From: Euryodendron excelsum
Taxonomy: Eukaryota; Streptophyta; Magnoliopsida; Ericales; Pentaphylacaceae
DNA length: 64,000 nucleotides
Direction of reading: 5' to 3'
Assembly: GCA_033060915.1 (NCBI GenBank)
Contig: CM065381.1
Coordinates: 32,738,336-32,802,335, forward strand
Shown one piece after another: positions 22,948-34,614 of the stretch (its first letter is position 1; each line of letters begins with the position of its first letter). The notes under the pieces are model-generated. The model was not told where the DNA came from. It was given only the letters and a program-made list of their open reading frames with translations, and ran no database searches. A program made the position numbers and the translations under genes.

Positions 22948-24340
22948 TACTTGCTCAAATCCATGGAAGTTTGAATGAGATAATGGTTTCCAAAGTAGGT
23001 ACCATGAGTATGGTTTATGGGTGGAACTAAAGGCTTGTCCCACATTGATTTTTTATGGGAAAAGTGATGGGTATATAAAGGCTAAGTTTAAAGATGGGTT
23101 TGGGCCCCAAGGGGCACTCCACTTTTGTGAAAAGGGGATAACCTATGAAACCCATGGGTTGACCTAATAAACCACACATGCACGCGCTGCCGCCGCCGCC
23201 GCCGCCGCCCCCTGCCCGTCCGTCCGTCCGGCCGACTCGGCTCGGTTCGGTTCAGTTCCGGTGCGGGTGCGATTAAATTAATATTAAAATGGCTTGGGCA
23301 GGTTTAATATTTTTTGGACGCTGGTTAAACCATACCAAAGTGAACCGGGTTGAACCGAACCGGTTCAAATTTGAATTCCAATGGTTGCGTCTCTTCCTAA
23401 GGGCGCGTTTGGCTAGCATCGTGTCGAAGGGGTGCGATTCTTTCTATATATAGAAAGAATCCCCCTCCGAACAAAACAGCGTCTGATATAAGATTTTATA
23501 CGCAAGTTTTCCGTCTCTCTCTCTCTCTCTCGGCTTCCAACGACTTGCCCAGATTCCGGCGACATTCAGCGGTGAATCTCCGGCGAAGTATTGTCCAGAA
23601 CTTCGGCGACTGTTCTAGACAGATTCTGACACTTCATTCAGTCCAGAATTCCGGCGATTGTCTTAGAAATTCCGTACACGAATTTCTGTCCAGGTTTTAT
23701 TCGGTTAATTTTACATTCGGTGTGATTAATTTCTGTGGAAATTATATCACTTGCTTCTGTGTTTCTGTAGTCAATTTCAATGTTGAAATTCTACAGAATT
23801 ACTGCAGATTTTCTGTGTAGAAAATGCAGTGTATTCATTTTCATATCATGTTGATTTTATCAGAAACGTCGTAGGTTTCTGTATGGAATTAAATGTCATA
23901 ATTCTGTGTAGAATTAGACAGAAATTCTTCTTTGTTTTATATCATACATGATGCATACATTCCATACATCGAGAGAGTAAAATCAAAAGGTTGATTCGCT
24001 GAATCTTGATTATTATAGTGCTACTTATTCAAGATTGTGATCATTTTATCCTAGAGATAGACGTCCATTCATCCCATGAGCACGTATGTGGGGGACGAAT
24101 CTGTCTTAAGCTAAGAGTGAGAAACACTCGACTTGATCTCCCCTGCATCGCATATTTTATTATTTCATTATATGAGACTTGTTGAATCTATCATATTACG
24201 TTATTTCATACACATTATTTATTGTTGTTGATTTCACCTTATGATGATTACATAACAATAATATTACTATATTTCATTTCACTTTATTCTGGCTACAGAT
24301 TATATGAAAAACTTTATACAACACAGATATTTTTCCAACA
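22826..24340 (+). repeat. 3' LTR, full length
   Basis: 1,515 bp, TGTTGGAATATTTGG at the start and TTCCAACA at the end, followed by AAAGT. It carries a GCC triplet run near 23190-23210, a palindromic TATA region (23436-23461), a CT run near 23513-23532 and the segments missing from the 5' LTR. The first ~420 bp and the TTCCGGCGAC..GTCCAGAACTTCGG part match the 5' LTR closely. Confidence 0.85.
23436..23461. promoter_or_regulatory. 26-bp perfect palindrome containing the LTR TATA box
   Basis: The left half GATTCTTTCTATA is followed immediately by its exact reverse complement, making a perfect 26-bp palindrome centred on TATATA. It is the best TATA-box candidate in the 3' LTR, about 650 bp from its start; the 5' LTR has lost it by deletion. 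Confidence 0.6.
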
Positions 24341-24345
24341 AAAGT

Positions 24346-26398
24346 GTCCATGACATTTATGAAAAAATGATAACAACTTGAGCACTTGATCCAAAAAACT
24401 ATTAAATTGTGACATGTTGTATTTTATTACATTAGTAATTTGTTGCAAAATGGAGAGATTTAAAAACAATGTCACATGGTAACTGAAATGTAACTCATTT
24501 TCAACACTCGCCAATTTTTTTTCCCAAAAGTTAAGTTTGATGCTTCAAAGTAAGCTTGATCAACAGGCCGCCCGAGCAGGTACAGGCCGGATTTTTGGAG
24601 CCTGCTCAGTAGGCTTTGATCCGTTAACAGCCTGCCAGAGCTGGCCCTTGGTTAATTTGGAAAGCCCAGGCCCAGCACACGGCTCTATAAACATGGGTTT
24701 GCAGGCCACATGCCTGGCTTGGCCCATATGGACCTAAATTCGAGCTTTTTTATTAAATTCAAAAATAAATGAAAAAAAAAATAAAAGTACAATATAAAGT
24801 TTGAAAGTTCATCATATCAATGAGAATTACCCATTAGAATTTAGATAATGAAACAAAAAAAAAAAAAAAATTCACTTCGAAAAGTGATTGTGCAGTTACA
24901 TCCATTATGTCATTAAATTGAAGGTGAGGGAGAGGAACTGCATAAGAATATCCTAATTAAGTTGGCATATACAAATCTGTTATTCATGTTGTTTCCGGTG
25001 ATAGGTTCTACATTTCTTCTGCAAGTTATGCTATATGCATTTCTTCTGATTCATCTGCCAACTCTCAAGCTTTCAAAAATTACGTGAGAATAGAATTTTA
25101 TTTTCCATAAAACAAGCAAGTAGTGATAGCTACTTGAGAAAATATTCTTCTATCCAATCATGTTATTTTCCTATCTCAACATGAATTGAACCTAATTTTG
25201 GCCAACCAAAAAAGAAAAGAGATATAAACACCTTTGAGGTTATGTACTACAAATAGGAGTGGCCACAGGCCCATGGTCTGTTTAGTGCACCCATTATTTA
25301 CAAGGTTTGAAATTTTGTTTAAGCTCAATTAGATTAATAGGTAGACTTGAAAATTATGTTTGAAGTTTGGTCCAACTAAACCAGAAATATATATGAACTA
25401 ATATATTTATATTTTAAGATATGTATGTTTTTAAATATCATATTATTTAACATTATTTTGCAAAATATATTTATTAAATTTTTTTTAGATTAAATAGACA
25501 GGCTTAGCAATCTAGTGTTTATTTTGAATGAATTTAAAATTTAATTTTAAGTCTAATAAAAAAATTTAGTATAAACTTGGTCTGACCAATATCCATTCTT
25601 ACTTACAAATAAAGACTTGATTCCCCATCCCACAATAAACCTATGTAGGCCACATGTATTAGTAAAATATCTGTAAGTCAATAACTGGTGGTGTATGAAA
25701 AAGTGAAAAGTTATCTACTGTTTAATATCTTCCCTCTCTTAACAAAAAGAGCGTAGTATTCGTATTTTTAAGTACTATTTGTATTATAATTTGTAATTTT
25801 TGTATTTTTAAGTATTACTTGCATTATAATTTTTATTTTTGATGTAGTACTGACTCTCAACCTATATAATTTTTAACTTTTAACCACAAAGGTGGTGAGT
25901 GATTGACTTAGACCTCCAGTTTAATCTCTTTCCATGATAGCTTGTAGTCAGCCAATATTCATACAATATTTAAAGTTTTACCTAGTTTGTGTAGGTAGTT
26001 ACCTTGCACAACTAAAAAAATTTAGATTTTTTTACTATTACACGTGCCTAATAGATTTATTTTTTCTTTAACGGATTACTCTATTCGAGTTTGTGTGGAC
26101 GATAGCCGAATCCTTGCACCATATAAATGCATGAATGGTGTCTATTGTCCGGAGTGGAAGGCAGGATGGATTCGGGAGAGAAGGGGAATCCTTGCAACGA
26201 AAAAGTATAGATAAAAACTTCAAGAGGTAGCCATATGAAGACAGAGATGAGCTATAAACTCTTGAGTTTGAAAGTTGACAATTTTCTTAAAATTAAGCTG
26301 TAAGAGATTTATCTCTTATAAATTTTTTTATCCTAGTGTAGATGGTGCCTTTAATAAAATTGAAGAGGAGATTAATGAAGTGCGGCTAAGTTGACACT
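24346..26398 (+). other. AT-rich spacer with a GC-rich repeat-like island
   Basis: No gene recognised. 24555-24745 is a GC-rich island (AGGCCGCCCGAGCAGG ... GGCTTGGCCCATATGG) of the type found at ends of hAT-related plant repeats, without defined borders. 25255-25620 has a weaker similar flavour. The rest is AT-rich. Confidence 0.35.
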
Positions 26399-26567
26399 AA
26401 CGCCCCTGATTGCATAACCGAAAAGACAAGCAAATGCATAGACAATGGCTTTCAATTAACACCGTGATTGCTCGCTCATGATTCCGCTTTTCTAAACTCC
26501 ACACATCAACCAATTCAAATTCAAAAAGCTACCCACCCCAATTCATCTCTCTCGGAACCACAGCCGC

Positions 26568-27227
26568 ATGGCCATGACTATCAGCATACACTCCCTCGAC
26601 CTGTCTTACTGCTCGTACCAACTCTACGAAGTGACTTTCTTCGGCAAAACCATCAAGACCCTCCTCAACAACACCCCTTGCATCGTTGACACTTGGATCT
26701 CCGACATAGTGCACCTCCACCGCCACACCACATTCGCCACTACCCTCGCCACCGCAACCTGATCTTGGCGTCAACATCAAATGGCGCCCCAATCTCGACC
26801 TCGACACCAGCAACCCCGCTGCTACCGTCCAGCTCTGCCTCGGCCGCAACTGCCTTATCTTTGCCCCCAAAGTACCCAAATCCCTGAGGGACTTCCTTAG
26901 CGACGACGATTACACCTTTGTGTGTTGGGATTGACGGCGACGTTGAAAAACTGTACGATGACTATAGGTTGGAAGTGATGAACACGGTTGCTCTTCGGGG
27001 GATTGGTGGCGAGGAATTTGGGTAAGAGGAAGCTTCGTAATGCAGGTTTGGGTTGGTTGGCGAGTGAGGTTCTTGGGAAGGAGTTTGAGAAGCCTAAGAG
27101 GGTGGTCACGTTAAGCGACTGGGCTATTACTTGGCTTACCGATGATCATACACAGTATGCTTGCGTTGATGCATTTGTTTCGTATAAGATTGGAAGGTCT
27201 TTGAATGCAGGCAATTTAGCAAAATAA
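26568..27227 (+). pseudogene. WRN-like 3'-5' exonuclease pseudogene, paralogue of 61111-61746
   Basis: A diverged copy of the intact exonuclease gene downstream. The ATG at 26568 and the first ~50 codons align well (SYQLYEVTFF, TPCIVDTWISDI). A net +19 nt in the region after LHRH then breaks the frame and an in-frame TGA occurs at 26760-26762. A 2-nt loss near 26922 and a 1-nt gain near 27001 add two more shifts. The exonuclease motif I Asp-x-Glu (DVEW in the paralogue) has become Asn-x-Lys (NIKW; codons at 26773-26775 and 26779-26781), so catalysis would be lost even without the frameshifts. The motif II Asp (GIDGD) and motif III (YACVDAF) remain readable, and the frame closes at TAA 27225-27227. 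Homology extends into both flanks (about 26399-27430), so this is a DNA-level duplicate, not a processed copy. Confidence 0.9.
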
Positions 27228-27449
27228 GGCACTCCAATGTGGATTTTTGTGATGTGGGGTTTTGGGGTTCAAGCTGTTTGATGAAGATTTGGGGGTGGTT
27301 TGCTTGTATTAGGTTGTACGTGTCTATACTCTAGCAATGAATGTCTATGGTTGGTGGGTACTACTTCCAAGATCATCGGGTTTATAGTGTTTATATATAT
27401 GTAGGAATATGATGCTAGGAAAGCTTCTCAATGTGCTCCATGGTGGCAT

Positions 27450-27921
27450 TGAAATACTCACAATAAATATATATATATATATATATATATGAATATAGGA
27501 ACATCAATATGTGTATTTGAGAGTGGGGAAGCTTATCCATTTGGTTTAGGATATTGAATACGAAGAGAAGTGATTTTCAATCCGGTAATCAAACTTTACA
27601 TTTGGCTATAAGTCTTTCTCTCTATCTCCAAGCTCCTTAAGACAGATCTCAATAGGTAGAATGATGTCAATTTTGAAAAGAGAGGGGACTTAATCTTTAT
27701 ATATTGAACTCTAATGGGACCTCCCATAAAGGGCTCCCAAATATGTTCTGTAAGCCCACACTAACCCTCCAACCACATAAAATAACCAATAGGTGCATAG
27801 TCTATATAGATCACCTCTTTATTTGGTCTATTATATATGTCTCAACTTAACTTGGGTTCAACCCATTTTTATTAAAATTAAAATAAATTAATGAGTATAC
27901 TTAACATAAAAAATTTTAGCA
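27450..27921 (-). repeat. Copia-B 3' LTR
   Basis: 472 bp. It starts (at 27921) TGCTAAAATT and ends (at 27450) GAGTATTTCA. It matches the 5' LTR throughout and differs by substitutions and a TA-dinucleotide run (about 27467-27490). Confidence 0.85.
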
Positions 27922-28597
27922 TTCTCCCACTTGAACAGACATTAATTGTAGTTATAATTTTAAAACCTTTAAAAGCAATTCTCGGGTTGAAAACAATAAA
28001 GGAAAACTGTATGTGGCCACATTTTGAAAAACTAAATAAAGTTAAGAGATAACACCTAAAACAATCTGGACCAACAAGGTAATCAATATCGAATCAAGAC
28101 GGTCAATACACAATCAATCCATGCAAGATCACTCATGATCACAAATACCAATCTTCTCATCGACACAGACCAAATGTGGTAGTGTGGTGAAAAATAGCAC
28201 TCCTTAAGTGATCTCATAAATATGATACTCCTCCATCAGTTCTCAAATTCTCTTTAACTATATGCCTATTCAATAAGCCAGAGAATTTCAACAATTTCCA
28301 ATGAAGCTAACATGTCTTACATACATATCTCGAGAAAACTTTACAGTGTAAATACAAGACATATCCCTGAATACTCAAATATACCAAACTTGAGACTTTT
28401 CTTTATATCTGAATCATGAATATATATTCATCCACATATGACATATAAAACATTAAGTGTGTATATAAATATATATTCATGCATAAATGGTATCAAATGA
28501 AAACAATCAATAACCATCTATAAACTTTAATAATTAATGATAAACTGAAAAGGTCTCAACATGAAATAACTGTCACATAATGTATGAAAAATAATTC
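27922..28597 (-). other. Copia-B 3' untranslated region with polypurine tract
   Basis: Non-coding. The minus strand reads AAGTGGGAGAA directly before the 3' LTR (27922-27932). No gene. Confidence 0.65.
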
Positions 28598-31500
28598 TCA
28601 GTAATCAAGTACATCAAAAGACCCAATAACACCTATGTTAGAAACATGGCTACTAAAAATAACAGGTCTAAGTCCCTTGGTTAAAGGGTCTGCCATCATC
28701 TGTTCTGTGTTAATGTGCTTAATAATGAAGTCACATTTCCTTACCAAATCTCTAACTGACAGATACTTGATCTCAATGTGCTTAGACCCACCAGAAGATT
28801 TGTTATTCTTGGAGAAAAACACAGTTACACTATTATCACAAAAAATTCTTAGTGGTTTAGCAATGAAACTAATCACCTTAAGTTTCAAAATAAAGTTTCG
28901 TAGCCAAACAGCCTGGGTAGTAGCCCTAGAACAAGTTACAAACTCAGCATGCATAGTAAAAGAAACTGTAAAAGTTTGTTTGACACTCTTCCAAGAAATA
29001 GCTCCTCCAGCAAACATAAAAATGTATCATGAAGTAGACTTCATGTCATCCACACATTCAGCAAAGTTTGAATCTGAATAACTAACTACTTCAAGATCCT
29101 CAACTCTTTTGTATACAAGCATGTAATCTTTTATCCTCTGCAAGTACCTCATCACTTTCTTTACAACTACCCAATAGTCCATGCCAAGGTTCGAAAGATA
29201 CCTCCTAAGAATACTCATAACAAAAGCTATATCTGGCCTAGTACATACCTGTGCATACATGAAATTGCCAATTGCATTAGCATATGGTATGTTCTATATG
29301 AATTTCACTTCTATGTCATTCTTAGGTCACTAATTTTCGCTGAATTTGTCACCCTTGGTAACAAGAACATCTCCAAGTCTACAATACTGCATATTAAACC
29401 TCTCAAACACATGATTTATGTATCCTTTCTGAGATAGCCCCAACATATCACGAGATCTATCATGAATGATCTCAATGCCTAAAACAAACAAGGCCTCTCG
29501 AAGATCTTTCATATCGAAGGTGTTGGATAACAATATCTTAGTCTCATGCAAAAGACTCAAATCATTGCTCGCAAGTAGGATATCATCAACATAAAGAACA
29601 AGAAAAATAAATTTCCTCCTACTGATCTTGAGATATATGCACTGATCAATCTTATTCTTCACAAAATCCAAGGAAGTGACAATCTCATCAAATTTCAAGT
29701 ACCATTTGAGTGATGTTTGCTTCAAGCCATAGATGGACTTTGGTAATTTGAACACCATGTGCTCCTGGCCCTCTACCATGAATCCTTCAGGCTACGCCAT
29801 GTAAATCTCCTCATCAAGGCTGCCATTCAGAAAAGCAGTCTTGATATCCATCTGATAAAGCTCTAAGTCATAATGAGCAACCAAAGTCATGATAATTCTG
29901 AATGAGTCCTTAGATAAGACATGAGAAAAAGTTTCATTATAATCAATACCTAGCAACCAATCTAGTCTTGAAACGCTTAACCCACCCCTTAGAGTCCTTC
30001 TTGGTTTTAAACACCCAGTTGCAACCAATGGGCTTACAGCCAACTGGAAGATCAATAAGCTCCTATACTCCATTACATGCCATGGATTGTATCTCATATG
30101 TCATAGCATCCACCCACATGTTGGATTGTGGATTCGAGATAACACTGGCATAAGTCACTAGATCAACCACAGGACCCATATCAAAATCACTCTCTCCAAG
30201 ATACACAACAAAAGAATCTAAAATGGTAGGTCTCCTCTGTCTCACATATCTCCTCACAAGTACTACTGAAACAGGCTCAATAGGATCAGGAGCATTGGAT
30301 ATGGCTACATCAATCCCAACTGCTCATGATCAATAACCTCTACAAGTATAGGAACAACACTATATTGGATGGCAGGCAAGGGAATAGACAACACCTTGCT
30401 AGGCCTATCCTTATCAATGCGCAGTGATATCTCCAAATTAGCAATATCAAGCTCCAACAACTTAACTGTCTGAGATTCAACAATCCTGGCACCCAGTGTA
30501 GGACAATAGAACATGTATCCCTTGAATGATCTAGATACCCAATGAAATAACAACAAGTAATCCTGGGGTCAATTTTTCTTTCAGAATGATTATAAATCCT
30601 AACCTCTGCTGGACAACCTTAAACACAAAAATTATTAAGACTAGGCTTTCTACCAATCCACAATTCAAAAGAGGTTTTAGGAACAAACTTGTTAGGAACC
30701 ATATTGAGAATGTATAAGGCATACTTAATGGCATCACCCCAAAGATACAAAGGCAAATTAGTACGACTCATCATACTTCTCATCATATCCTTAAGGGTGC
30801 AATTACACCTTTCGGCCACACCATTTTGTTTAGGACTACCAAGCATAGTATATTGGGCTACAATCCCACAGTCTTGTAAGTATTTGGCAAATGGTCCCAT
30901 ATGTTGTCCAGTAACATCATGTCTATTGTAATACTTATCACCACGGTCAGACCTAACAACCTTAATCCTTTGATCAATTGATTCTCTACCTTTGTTTTAA
31001 AAAATTTTAACTTTACAAATGCATCAAATTTCTCTTTAATTAGGTAAATATAACCATAAAAATATTTATTTTCACAAAAGGCAGGAGAATAACGTCCACT
31101 AACATCAGTGTGTATGACCTCTAAAAAATCACCACTCCATGTTGCACTTTTCTTCTTGGTTTTCATCAATTTTTCATGAATACAATCAACACAAGTGTCT
31201 AGGTCTCCAAAATCAAGTGGTATAAGAATATCATCCTTAATTAGCCTTTGAATTTTTTCTTTATAAATGTAACCTAAACACTTATACCATAACATGGAAG
31301 ACTGGTTTTTTATTCTAAGTCTCTTGGACACACTATTTTTAACATGGAAGGAAGCACACTTATTGTTTTATTTCAATTTCAACTTGTATAATCCATCAGA
31401 TAAAAACCCAAAGCCAATAATTTTAGTGTTATGAAATAAATCAACCATGCTATTTTGAAATTGAAAACCATATCCAAATTTGTCTAAAGAAGAAATAAAA

Positions 31501-32420
31501 ATCAAATTTCGTCTAAAAGATGGTATATAAGCAGTGTTTTTCAAAATAAGTTAAAAACCAATCTCTAAGATTAAAACAACCTCTCATATGGAGTCAACCC
31601 TGACTACTACAACATCTCCTACTTTAAGATTTTCCTCAATCTTACTTGGCTTCCGTTTGCTTTTGAACCCTTACAATGACATAGCAACATGACCAGTTGC
31701 ACCATTGTCAAACCACCAAAAATTTAATGGGACATTAGCTCAATTGGATTCAAAATAACCTAAAGCAAGTGAGTTACCTCCTTCCTGTTTCTTTTTGTCT
31801 AACCATGACTTATACTTAGTGCAATTCTTCTTTATGTGGCCTTCTTTGTCACATAAGCAACACTTGAATGCCTTCTTAATGACAGCATTGGGATCTAAAA
31901 TATTGTTGGTCTGACTATTTTTTTTACCTTGCCCTTTATTGTCTTGACCCTTATGAGAAGTGTGATGAGTTATACGTTTCTTATGGTTCTTCCTATTTCC
32001 CTTACCTTGACCAAGATGGGCCTTAAAATGAGAGATAAGTAAAACGGACTCAAACTTTTTCCTCTTAAGTTTCTCCTCCTCTAAGACACATTTGGCAATA
32101 AGGTCATTGATAGTCCAGGATTCATTCTATGTGTTATAGGCAGTCTTGATTTGGCTAACGTCTGGAGGTAGGGTATTGAGAGTATGGTGGACTACAAAGT
32201 CATCTTGGATGGTAACATTAAGACTCTTGAGTTTGGTTTGGATGAAAACAAGCTTAAGGAAGTACTCCCTCACCCTGAATTGGCTTCATACCTAAGATTG
32301 GTGAGCTCATTCATTAGGAATCCAACATCAACCTTACTAGATACGTGGTATCTCTATCCCATAGCATCAAAAAACTCCTTTGCAATTTTAACGGGTTTCT
32401 ATGAACCCCAAAATCGATAA
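28598..32420 (-). pseudogene. Copia-B gag-pol pseudogene
   Basis: A full-order but broken copia polyprotein. From the 32420 side: gag with a QIKTAYNT..WTINDLIAKC stretch and a CCHC knuckle (CCLCDKEGHIKKNC, near 31830-31870); protease WWFDNGATGHV near 31700-31720, where the usual DSGAT reads DNGAT; the pre-integrase and integrase region (LWYKCLGY, CVDCIHEK, VIHTDVSGRY, GSPKQNGVAERCN between 31331 and 30620); RT from about 30000 (GIDYNETFSHV, MDIKTAFLNG, PKSIYGLKQTSLKWY, YVDD at 29582-29593, TRPDIAF near 29240); and RNase H (VVSYSDSNFAEC, HAEFVTCSRA, FCDNSVTVFF, HIEIKYLSVRD, DPLTKGL) to a stop at 28598-28600. Frameshifts and stops separate almost every domain, so no polyprotein could be made. 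RT and RNase H remain the best preserved parts. Confidence 0.9.
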
Positions 32421-32429
32421 TGGCGGCTA

Positions 32430-33647
32430 GGATTTGAAAATATATCGAAACTTAAAATTTCTTACACAATACACACTTAAACATGTTTTAATACAACCTA
32501 AAACAATCAATATATAATATTACACAAGGAGGGAAATGCTAGGAACATGACTTTTCAGTCGTTTTAACTGTCGTCCGTTAGGAGAATGACATGTATCAAT
32601 GAATTCAAAAGCTAAAACTGAAACCGGAGAATACCGGTTATTGATTACGCTTCATCAGTTGAATTGTTTATGTGCCATAACTCCACTAACAGTCAGCTGA
32701 GGAATCCCTCATCGAATTCAATTTAACAAAAATATTTTAATAAAAATCAAATTTTTTAAAAAAAAAAGAACACCTCGTTCCAGTTCTGTATCTGATCAAA
32801 CCTTCCCTTCTATGATTTATCTGCAACGAAGCCAGTTCTCACGCCTCTGTTTTACCTCAGACCACCATTTGGATTTACAAATTGCAACTATCCCTTGCCA
32901 CTCTGGTCTATTTATGAACTCCATGACCGGGGGACGAAGCTAATTTAACCGCAAAAATTTGATTTGGATCTACAAAACTTTTAAGTTGGGTATGGGTAAG
33001 ACTATACAATCCATGAACTCATTATTCTCCTTCGATTGCCCAAAAAACAGAGGTTGTAATTCGGTTGCAATTAAGCAACCAATTTAAGGACCCATTCTTC
33101 AGCGAAGGAATAGGAGTAACCCTTGAAGCCGAATTTATATTCATTTACGTTGAATTCTAGACAAAGAGAAGCAAGAAATTCAAAGTCTCAGCAAGCCAAC
33201 AATGAATAGATGATCACAGTAGCCACAAAAATTTGAAAACTTGATCCAAAAAATGGCTAGGGGAGCAACTGATAACATGAGAGAGAAAAGAGGGTTTTGT
33301 GTCTTATTGCTGCCTTTGTCTATCTACTATTTTTATTTTTAACAAATTTGATGACCTTGAGGTCTAAATATTGATCATGGGGACCAATTCAATCAAAACT
33401 TCTCATCAGAGGGTTAAATATTGATCATCGATTCAAATTCTTCAATCAAAATTTTATTTTCCATGTGTTTCAATTTGAGAGAGAGAGAGAGAGAAGTTGG
33501 GTAAGAAATTGGAAGTTGAAGTTCAAGTGCGATGAACACCCGCCGGCAATGAGCTAGGTTCATCACTAAGGTAGATTCATCCCGCTAGCACTGAGTTAGA
33601 CGAAAGTTCAAAAAAGTATATATAAATGTATATAGATATGCCGTGTA

Positions 33648-33717
<70 letters not shown>

Positions 33718-34132
33718 ATGTGGTTTGTATATCAATGATATTTTGTCTTTTTGCTCTTTCGGTTCAATAGGTTACCCATGCTTCTATTAAAAATTTAGAA
33801 CACATTTCGAGTTTATAAGGCGACTGTTGAAACACGGCTGTTGAAACGGTGAGTGTAGCATTCTTCTACACAAGAATTATGCATCAAATTATGAATTTTT
33901 AAACTTTTCAAGAAATTTTTTTATTTTGGGCTCTCTCTATAGCTTAAATTAGAATGCGTGTCATATATCGAATTTTTTTTGTTTTGAAAGAAACAAAAGC
34001 CCCTTATTCATTTTTAGAAAAGAGTCATCTATTTTCAAATTCAATCATTCAAAATTTTGGGTTTAAACTTGAAAAATAAAAAAGCGAATACATAAAATAA
34101 TGAGTTTTGAGTCCCTAATCTATATACAACGG
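32430..34132 (-). other. Oversized Copia-B leader, probably with inserted DNA
   Basis: The gag side ends in a typical leader (minus strand CGATTTTGGGGTTCATAG, about 32415) that should lie close to the primer site, but here it is about 1.7 kb away. The interior is non-coding with (GA)n at 33477-33494, a (TA)n-(GA)n microsatellite at about 33650-33715, and a GGGAAATGCTAGGAAC word near 32532 that resembles the end of Mutator-type MITEs. No matching second end was found, so the insertion is inferred, not mapped. Confidence 0.45.
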
Positions 34133-34145
34133 CTCTTATACCAAA

Positions 34146-34609
34146 TGAAATATTCACAATAAGCATGTTTATAAATATAGGAACATCCATATGTGTATTC
34201 GAGAGTGCAAAAGCATACTCGTTTGGTCCATGATCTTGAATGCGAAGAAAAGTGATCTCCAAGTTAGTAATCAAACTTTACATTGGTTATACATCTTCCT
34301 CTCTATCTCCAAGGTCCTTAAGATGGATCTTAATGGATAGAATGCTGTCATTCTTGAGAAAAGAGAGGACTTAGTCTTTATATATTGAACCGTAATAGGC
34401 CTTCTCATAAAGGGCTCCCAAATAGGTTCTGTAAATCCACACTAACCGTCCAACCACATAAAATAATCAATAGATACACACAAGCCTAGTCCATATGAAT
34501 CACCTCTTTATGGGTCTATTCGGAATGTCTCAACTTAACTTATGTTCAACCCATTTTTATTAAAACTAAAATCAATTAATGAGTATGCTCAACATAGAAA
34601 ATTCTAACA
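34146..34609 (-). repeat. Copia-B 5' LTR
   Basis: 464 bp. It starts (at 34609) TGTTAGAATTTTC and ends (at 34146) GAATATTTCA, immediately before the primer-site-like sequence. Confidence 0.85.
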
Positions 34610-34614
34610 ACAAT

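Larger units (their letters stand above)
18789..24340 (+). mobile_element. Non-autonomous LTR retrotransposon, TSD AAAGT
   Basis: A 5,552-bp element flanked by AAAGT (18784-18788 and 24341-24345), with unequal LTRs at 18789-19438 and 22826-24340 and a polypurine-like tract (GTAGGGGAT, about 22817-22825) before the 3' LTR. The 3.4-kb interior has no zinc knuckle, protease, integrase or RT, only one clean ORF (20090-20512) and a weaker one (21166-21417). This is the layout of a large non-autonomous (LARD-like) element mobilised by a relative elsewhere. No convincing tRNA primer site follows the 5' LTR. Which lineage supplies its enzymes cannot be told from this window. Confidence 0.8.
27450..34609 (-). 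mobile_element. Copia-B retrotransposon, minus strand, decayed
   Basis: Two LTRs in the same orientation bracket a copia gag-pol on the minus strand. 5' LTR at 34609-34146, primer-site-like TTGGTATAAGAGCC at about 34145-34133 (close to the initiator-Met-tRNA site TGGTATCAGAGC), gag-pol at 32420-28598, polypurine tract AAGTGGGAGAA ending at 27922, 3' LTR at 27921-27450. The bases next to the outer ends differ (GGCAT on the left, ACAAT on the right), so no target duplication is seen. The element sits just after the 3' flank of the exonuclease pseudogene. It is 7.16 kb, inflated by about 1.7 kb of non-coding DNA between primer site and gag. Confidence 0.85.

Noticed and set aside
26529..26879. 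116-codon antisense frame
   Set aside because: It is the opposite strand of the GC-rich exonuclease pseudogene; the same happens opposite the intact gene (61143-61563). No independent motif.
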